From: Polyangiaceae bacterium
GTDB lineage: Bacteria; Myxococcota_A; Polyangia; Polyangiales; Polyangiaceae
Direction: 5' to 3'
NCBI GenBank assembly: GCA_019637295.1
Contig: JAHBVX010000011.1
Location: 177,470-241,469, forward strand
DNA length: 64,000 nt
Below, piece after piece: positions 59,437-64,000 of this stretch (its first letter is position 1; each line of letters opens with the position of its first letter). Made by a program: the position numbers and the translations under genes. The notes below the pieces were generated by a model. It made no database searches. It was not told where the DNA came from and was given only the letters and a program-made list of their open reading frames with translations.

Positions 59437-60788
59437 TACGCCTTGGGCAGCAAGAACGCCTCGATCCCGTAGCTGGACAGCGTCGCGCCGATGCCCGAGT
59501 GGCGGCGCCCGGACCACGGTAGTCGCGGGCTGACGCGATCGCAGCAGTTCCAGTAGCCGGTGCCCACCTGCAGCTCCTCCAGTACGCCCAAAGCGCGAGC
59601 GCGGGAGCGCGAGTACACCGCGGCGGTCAAGCCATACTCGGTGTCGGTCATCAGCGACAGGGCTTCGTCGTCCGAGCGCACCTTCATCACGCCAATGATG
59701 GGCCCGAAGCTCTCCTCCTTCATCACGAGCATGTCGTGCGTGACGTCGACGAGCACCGTCGGCTCGAAGAAGAACCCCGGTCCGGGGCGCCTCAGGCCGC
59801 CGGCTAGGACGCGGGCGCCGCGCTGCAGCGCGTCTTTGACCTGCGCCTGCAGGTGGTCGGTCGCCAGCTCCCGGCGAGCGAGTGGGCCGATGGTCGTGCC
59901 CTCGTCCAGCGGATCACCGAGCACGAAGCGGGAGACCGTCTGCAAGAACGCCTCAAGGAAGCTGTCCCAGATCCCTTCGTGGACGTAGATGCGCTCCACG
60001 GCGCAGCAGCTCTGCCCAGTGTTGTAGAACGCGCCGTCCGCCACGGCGTCGGCGGCCGCCGCCACGTCCACGTCGTCCGTGACGTACGCGGGATCCTTGC
60101 CGCCGAGCTCGAGCTGCAGCCGGAGCATCCGCGGCGCGACCTGCTCTGCGATGCGGCGCCCGGTGGCGTAGGACCCGGTGAAGAACACGCCGTCTACCGG
60201 CGCGTCGAGCAGTCGCTTGCCCGCCTCCCCACCGCCCACGACCAGCGAGAACACGTCGTCCGGCACGCCAGCGTCGCGCCACAGCTCGGCGATACCGATG
60301 CCAGTCAGGGTGGCGTACTCGCTCGGCTTGTAGACCACGGCGTTGCCTGTGAGCAGCGCGGGTACGAACACGTTCGTCCCCACGAAGAACGGGTAGTTCC
60401 ACGCCGAGACGTTGGCGACCACGCCGAGCGGCTCGAAGGTGATGCGCTCTTCGGTGCCTGTGGACGCGGTCGCCACGACCTCGTCCGCCAGCTCGGCCTC
60501 CGTCTTCTCCAAGAAGAAGTCGATCCGGTCCTGCACGCCTCTCAGCTCGTTGTGAGACTGGACGATGGGCTTGCCGACCTCCCGGGTCAGCGTCGTGGCA
60601 AGAGCCTCGCGACGCTCGAGGAGCAGCTCGCGAAAGCGCTGCACGATGGCCGCTCGATCGGCGTACGGCGTGCGCGCCCAGCTGTGCTGCGCAGCCCGCG
60701 CGCGGCGGACCTTGTCGTCGATCTGCTCGGGAGCGTCCTCGGCGACTTCGCGGATGCAGCTGCCGTCGGCAGGGTTGAGGATGCGCAT
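59418..60788 (-). CDS. NAD(P)-dependent aldehyde dehydrogenase
   Basis: A 456-residue aldehyde dehydrogenase. Evidence: VANVSAWNYPFFVGTNVFVP with the oxyanion Asn, a Glu general base in QLELGGKDPAYV, the catalytic Cys region FYNTGQSCCAVERIYVHE, and EESFGPIIGVMKVRSDDEA. It oxidises an aldehyde to an acid or CoA ester; the substrate is not determined. No neighbouring alcohol dehydrogenase is present; the OPA-family transporter gene is 84 bp upstream on the same strand. Confidence 0.95.
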   Translation of the reverse strand: MRILNPADGSCIREVAEDAPEQIDDKVRRARAAQHSWARTPYADRAAIVQRFRELLLERREALATTLTREVGKPIVQSHNELRGVQDRIDFFLEKTEAELADEVVATASTGTEERITFEPLGVVANVSAWNYPFFVGTNVFVPALLTGNAVVYKPSEYATLTGIGIAELWRDAGVPDDVFSLVVGGGEAGKRLLDAPVDGVFFTGSYATGRRIAEQVAPRMLRLQLELGGKDPAYVTDDVDVAAAADAVADGAFYNTGQSCCAVERIYVHEGIWDSFLEAFLQTVSRFVLGDPLDEGTTIGPLARRELATDHLQAQVKDALQRGARVLAGGLRRPGPGFFFEPTVLVDVTHDMLVMKEESFGPIIGVMKVRSDDEALSLMTDTEYGLTAAVYSRSRARALGVLEELQVGTGYWNCCDRVSPRLPWSGRRHSGIGATLSSYGIEAFLLPKAYHLRGP

Positions 60789-60872
60789 GGGGCAAGCCCT
60801 CTTTAGCAGGCATGCAGGCGCCAGGAAATCCCAGCGAGCGACCCATCAGGTCAGCGCGGGGAGTCCTCGGCG

Positions 60873-62180
60873 CTAGCGCGGCTCCTCGATCTCCGTCCGC
60901 GCCAACGCGGGGGGCGGTCGCATCCAGAAGGTCAGCACGGCGGAGGCCAGCGTGACGCCGGCCAAGGCGTTGAACCCGAGCGTGTAGCCGCCGATGTCGA
61001 GCAGGCGACCGAGGGTGACGCCCGCCAGGATACCCGCGATGTAGCCGACCCCGTCGATGATGCCCGCCGCGGTCGCGGCCGACTTCGCCCCGCCGCTCTC
61101 GATCGCGATCACGCCGGACAGCAGGCTGAACGGACCGTAGACGAGCAGTCCTACCGCGGCGATCAGCATCACGCCCGCCCACGGTCCACCTCCGGCCACT
61201 GCGGGCATCAAGGCCAACACGAGCGCCAGGCCCACCAGATCGAGACACAGGATCCAGCGCCGCCGCGAGGGCGTCACGCGATCGTAGAGCACGCCGATGC
61301 CGAGGATGGCCACGGCTCCCGCCAGATCGAACGCGACCGAGTGCAGCGCCGCCGCGGCGACGTCCTTCTCGCCCTCGGCTTGGACCGAGTGCAAGAAGTC
61401 CACGCTCCACACGTTGAACGCCTCGCGCACGAGGGTGACCGTGAAGCTGATGCCGCAGGCCAGACGAAACTGTGTGCTGCGTAGCAGCCGCAGGTAGTGC
61501 CCACCGCGACGGGCGGGCTTTGGCGGCTCGGTGGAGTCGCTCGCTCCGCTGCCGACGGAGAAAGGTTCATCCACGTCCACGGGTCCGGTCCGGACCAGCA
61601 GCATGGCGCCGGCGAGCAGGACCACCAGCATCAGCGACGGCCAGCCCATCACCGCCGACCAGCCGCCTCCGAGCTCCACGATCTGCCTCGCGACGAGCAC
61701 CGCGGCCACACCGCCGAGCACGTAGCTCAGGCTGAGCACGCCGATGACGCTCGCGGTCTTGCTGAGACCAAACCAGGTCGGGATGAACTTGATCATCGCG
61801 GGCCAGGCAGCCGCGCCCGAGTAGCGATTGAACCCGTAGAACACCGCCAGCATCGCGATGCTGGGCGCAAACGCGCCCGCCGCGCCGAACAAGGCGACCG
61901 AGCCGAGCGCGATCAGGTAGCCACGCCGCGCCCCGATGCGATCGACGAGCCCGCCGTTGAGCAATTTGCCCGCGGCGTACGCCATGGTGCCGACGCTCGC
62001 GATGATGCCAACCTGCTCCTTGCTGGCCGAGAAAGACTCCTGCAGGAGCGGCACCGCGACGGACAGGTTCTTGCGGCACAGGTACACACCGACGTAGCCG
62101 ATGAACAGCGCCGCGACCACGACCCAACCTCGCTTGCGCGTCGCGGGATCCTCGGGGCGCACGCTCGAGAGGTCGTTCAT
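60873..62180 (-). CDS. OPA/MFS-family transporter
   Basis: A 435-residue transporter with 12 predicted helices and a central polar loop near residues 205-225. GWVVVAALFIGYVGVYLCRK, then NGGLVDRIGARRGYLIALGS carries the MFS signature between helices 2 and 3. YGFNRYSGAAAWPAMIKFIP resembles the organophosphate:phosphate antiporter (GlpT/UhpT-like) subgroup. The likely substrate is a phosphorylated or carboxylated small molecule, but this is inference. It may share a transcript with the aldehyde dehydrogenase gene. Confidence 0.85.
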   Translation of the reverse strand: MNDLSSVRPEDPATRKRGWVVVAALFIGYVGVYLCRKNLSVAVPLLQESFSASKEQVGIIASVGTMAYAAGKLLNGGLVDRIGARRGYLIALGSVALFGAAGAFAPSIAMLAVFYGFNRYSGAAAWPAMIKFIPTWFGLSKTASVIGVLSLSYVLGGVAAVLVARQIVELGGGWSAVMGWPSLMLVVLLAGAMLLVRTGPVDVDEPFSVGSGASDSTEPPKPARRGGHYLRLLRSTQFRLACGISFTVTLVREAFNVWSVDFLHSVQAEGEKDVAAAALHSVAFDLAGAVAILGIGVLYDRVTPSRRRWILCLDLVGLALVLALMPAVAGGGPWAGVMLIAAVGLLVYGPFSLLSGVIAIESGGAKSAATAAGIIDGVGYIAGILAGVTLGRLLDIGGYTLGFNALAGVTLASAVLTFWMRPPPALARTEIEEPR

Positions 62181-62257
62181 CGGTTGGCTCGAGCAGCTAT
62201 AGCCGGCCTCGGGGTTGCCCGGAAGCCGGCTCCGGTGTCAACTTGGTGACGGCTACA

Positions 62258-62497
62258 CTACCCGCTGCAACCTGGCGGTGCCGCGCAGGCTGACTCGGTC
62301 GCGAGCTGGGCTAGGCCGCCGACGATCGGATTGCTGAGCCAGGACCAGTCTCCCTCGTCGCCCAGCACCGTGGGCGTCAGCGCCACGTCCACGCACACCG
62401 GCTGCGGTCCCGCGTCGGGAGCGGGCTGAGCGCTCGGGGGCCCGCCCCCGCAGCCAGCGAGCACCGAGAACGTCGCGACCGCGGCCCGGCCGCTCAC
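62258..62497 (-). pseudogene. Truncated copy of the neighbouring lipoprotein gene
   Basis: A 79-residue frame whose first 61 residues repeat the N-terminus of the lipoprotein encoded at 62578-63861 (signal peptide with GC lipobox, then CVDVALTPTV and WSWLSNPIVGGL), then ends in an unrelated tail, AQLATESACAAPPGCSG. It is therefore a 5' duplication of the neighbour without its body. The signal peptide is intact, so a short lipoprotein could still be made, but a remnant is more likely. Confidence 0.7.
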
Positions 62498-62529
62498 AGC
62501 GTGAGTCCTCGCGCGTAGGCGAAGCTGGC
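62313..62529 (-). repeat. Direct repeat, copy B (5' end of lipoprotein gene)
   Basis: 217 bp that align without gaps to 63677-63893, offset 1364 bp, with 8 differences counted by eye (about 96 percent identity). The match covers the start region and first 61 codons of the lipoprotein gene plus about 32 bp upstream. Confidence 0.9.
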
Positions 62530-62577
62530 GAAGCACGACGGCAAGTATGACCGGCGCGGCCCCTGGCCGCCATCGCG

Positions 62578-63861
62578 CTACAGCGTCGGCCAGGTCGGGT
62601 AGATGCAGCCGGGCACGGCCTTGAGCACGCGCAGGTGCTGCGGTGGGTCGGCCTGATAGTAGCTGAGCCAGATCTCGCACTGGTGCTCGATGGCCTCGAT
62701 GTTGAGCTGGCGTAGGCCGCCACCCGGGGTCAAAATGCGCTCGAACTCGCTGAGGGTCTGGCCATCGAACACGAAGCGGTAGAAGCTCTTGTCCGACGGC
62801 GCGAGCGCCACGACGGAGGACTCGTGGGAGACGAGGGCGGCGTAGCCGATGCCGTCGGAGCCCATGGGCAGGAAGGGGAGTGGGACTCCCGTGCCCACGG
62901 GCATTCCGCTGTTGTCCACACGCTGCATCATCATGCCGAAGGTGTTCGGCTTGTGTTGCTTCCACGCTAGCCAGGCACCGGACGCGTCGGCGCGAGCGGA
63001 CACGCTGGCCGCGTAGCTCTGCAGCGGATCGGTCGCCGCGAGGACCTTCGGCCCCGCCTCGGTGCCGGGCAGGGGCTCGCCGTTGCGCAGGTGACCCGAC
63101 AGCCGCGGCAGCTGGCCCGGCTCGAGCAAGAACGTCTGTCCGCTGGCGGCGCTGGTAGACAGCGCGTAGCCGGCGCGCTCGACGGTAGCGACGCTGGTGA
63201 CGGCGTACGGGGTGAAGGGCAAGAGCACGTTGGCCTGGTCGTCGACGCGGGCGAGGTACTGCGTGAACTTCACCGGTCCGCCGTAAGCGTGCAGGGCGAA
63301 GGCCTCGCCGTCCCAGGTGGCCGCGGTGTGCAGCGCGAGGGGCTCGCCGTCGAAGGGCAGCACCACGCCCGGGCCGAGGCTCGGCGGATCGACCCGGCCG
63401 ATGGCGACGCGCAGCGGACGCGCGCTGCCGTCCCACCAGTCGTGGCCGACCGCGAACACGCCGTCGGCGCGGCCGGCGACGGTGATCTCGCCGATGTGTC
63501 CCCACTCCGTGCCGGGCGGGAACGGCGAGTGGACGACGTGGGAGGCGGTGCCATCGGCGGCTATGGTGGTCAGGACGAGACGGGTCTCCGTGTCGGACAT
63601 CGAGTCCACGTTCCCCGTCGTGCTCACGACCTCGTAGGCTTTCCACGCGAAGTGCACGCCCGCGTCGCTCGCCCACAGGCCGCCGACGATCGGATTGCTG
63701 AGCCAGGACCAGTCTCCCTCGTCGCCCGGCACCGTGGGCGTCAGCGCCACGTCTACGCACACCGGCTGCGGTCCCGCGTCGTGGGCGGGCTGAGCGCTCG
63801 GGGGCCCGCCCCCGCAGCCAGCGAGCACCGAGAACGTCGCGACCGCGGCCCGGCCTCTCAC
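62578..63861 (-). CDS. Lipoprotein of unknown function (duplicated 5' end)
   Basis: A 427-residue lipoprotein with a GTG start: signal MRGRAAVATFSVLAGCGGGP with lipobox LAGC, then a beta-rich body with Trp/Gly turns that suggest a propeller: WGHIGEITVAGRADGVFAVG, LALHTAATWDGEAFALHAYG, ASVSARADASGAWLAWKQHK and DGIGYAALVSHESSVVALAP. The C-terminus has two Cys (HQCEIWLSYYQ, VPGCIYPTW). No family was recognised. Its first 61 codons and short upstream region are duplicated downstream (62258-62529). Confidence 0.72.
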   Translation of the reverse strand: MRGRAAVATFSVLAGCGGGPPSAQPAHDAGPQPVCVDVALTPTVPGDEGDWSWLSNPIVGGLWASDAGVHFAWKAYEVVSTTGNVDSMSDTETRLVLTTIAADGTASHVVHSPFPPGTEWGHIGEITVAGRADGVFAVGHDWWDGSARPLRVAIGRVDPPSLGPGVVLPFDGEPLALHTAATWDGEAFALHAYGGPVKFTQYLARVDDQANVLLPFTPYAVTSVATVERAGYALSTSAASGQTFLLEPGQLPRLSGHLRNGEPLPGTEAGPKVLAATDPLQSYAASVSARADASGAWLAWKQHKPNTFGMMMQRVDNSGMPVGTGVPLPFLPMGSDGIGYAALVSHESSVVALAPSDKSFYRFVFDGQTLSEFERILTPGGGLRQLNIEAIEHQCEIWLSYYQADPPQHLRVLKAVPGCIYPTWPTL

Positions 63862-63893
63862 AGCGTGAGTCCTCGCGTGTGGGCGAAGGTGGC
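63677..63893 (-). repeat. Direct repeat, copy A (5' end of intact lipoprotein gene)
   Basis: The second half of the 217-bp direct repeat described at 62313-62529. At its outer end (63893) the sequence changes at once into a transposase-like frame, so the repeat boundary coincides with the mobile-element boundary. Confidence 0.9.
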
Positions 63894-64000
63894 CAGCTCG
63901 ATCTCGAGGGCCACTGCAAGTACATCACGCGCCCACCGGTCGCCCAGGACCGCCTCACGCGCCGGCCCGACGGCAAGCTCGAGCTCTCCTTCAAGAAGGG
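63894..64000 (+). mobile_element. Transposase fragment (5' truncated, runs off the right edge)
   Basis: On the plus strand the sequence codes QLDLEGHCKYITRPPVAQDR then LTRRPDGKLELSFKK, matching the C-terminal half of IS91/IS801-type (Y2) transposases, where a Cys/His cluster precedes RYxxRPPxAxxRL and a Gly-rich strand. No N-terminal part of such an enzyme is upstream; the frame enters directly from the repeat boundary at 63893. It is thus a remnant, or an internal join created when the element rearranged. The rest lies beyond 64000. Confidence 0.65.

Noticed and set aside
1..64000. CRISPR arrays, prophage and biosynthetic gene clusters
   Set aside because: No regularly spaced direct repeats, phage structural genes, PKS/NRPS or RiPP core genes were recognised anywhere in the window.

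Overview
This is a GC-rich, gene-dense chromosomal window that looks like a member of the Myxococcota, probably the Polyangiales. The signs are three Hanks-type Ser/Thr kinases, many lipoproteins with long Gly/Ser/Ala linkers and Cys-rich domains, a C-terminal anchor resembling MYXO-CTERM, and frequent ATGA or GTGA overlaps between genes. No rRNA, tRNA, CRISPR array, prophage or biosynthetic gene cluster was seen. The taxonomic placement is inference from gene style, not from a marker gene.

Left part (1-16.8 kb): a kinase running off the left edge, then murA overlapping a short-form hisG. A minus-strand block follows, holding a leaderless PhnD-like protein, a lipoprotein, and a tightly coupled trio of two FadL-like outer-membrane proteins and a propeller-like lipoprotein. 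Next come assorted lipoproteins, a formylglycine-generating-enzyme-like lipoprotein, a ComEA-like helix-hairpin-helix protein, a Tat-type DUF362 protein, an exported methyltransferase-like lipoprotein and a J-domain membrane protein.

Middle (16.9-42 kb): an S55 (SpoIVB-like) protease followed by a large secreted propeller protein, a BrkB-type membrane protein, and a YjbQ/hot-dog pair. Then a kinase with a cyclic-nucleotide-binding domain, MiaE, a glycosyltransferase, and a DUF2330 protein with a Cys/Ser-rich tail and C-terminal anchor. The most interesting block is 30447-36294: a kinase with a HEAT-like C-terminus, overlapping a protein with a degenerate HD-GYP-like region and a PATAN/DUF4388 domain, followed 9 bp later by a small protein joining a zinc-binding N-terminus to a histone fold. 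After it come a LAS-type metallopeptidase lipoprotein, a DUF2254 protein and a TVP38-disulfide oxidoreductase fusion.

Right part (42-64 kb): a HAD phosphatase and Eis-like acetyltransferase pair, a second DUF362 protein, a hydrolase/MAPEG pair, an old-yellow-enzyme oxidoreductase, and a lipoprotein with all six copper ligands of PHM-type monooxygenases overlapping a small lipoprotein. A second PhnD-like protein, an LtaS-like sulfatase and a four-gene acyl-CoA operon (SDR, RidA-like, enoyl-CoA hydratase-like, acyl-CoA dehydrogenase) follow. The end holds an aldehyde dehydrogenase, an OPA-family transporter, and a lipoprotein gene whose 5' end has been duplicated next to a transposase remnant.

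A hairpin-rich dispersed repeat of about 147 bp occurs three times (1260-1406, 28334-28452, 37987-38133). One copy forms the 3' coding end of the glycosyltransferase gene. Together with the kinase/PATAN/zinc-histone operon it is the main point of interest in this window. All functional statements rest on motif recognition by eye; no database search was run.
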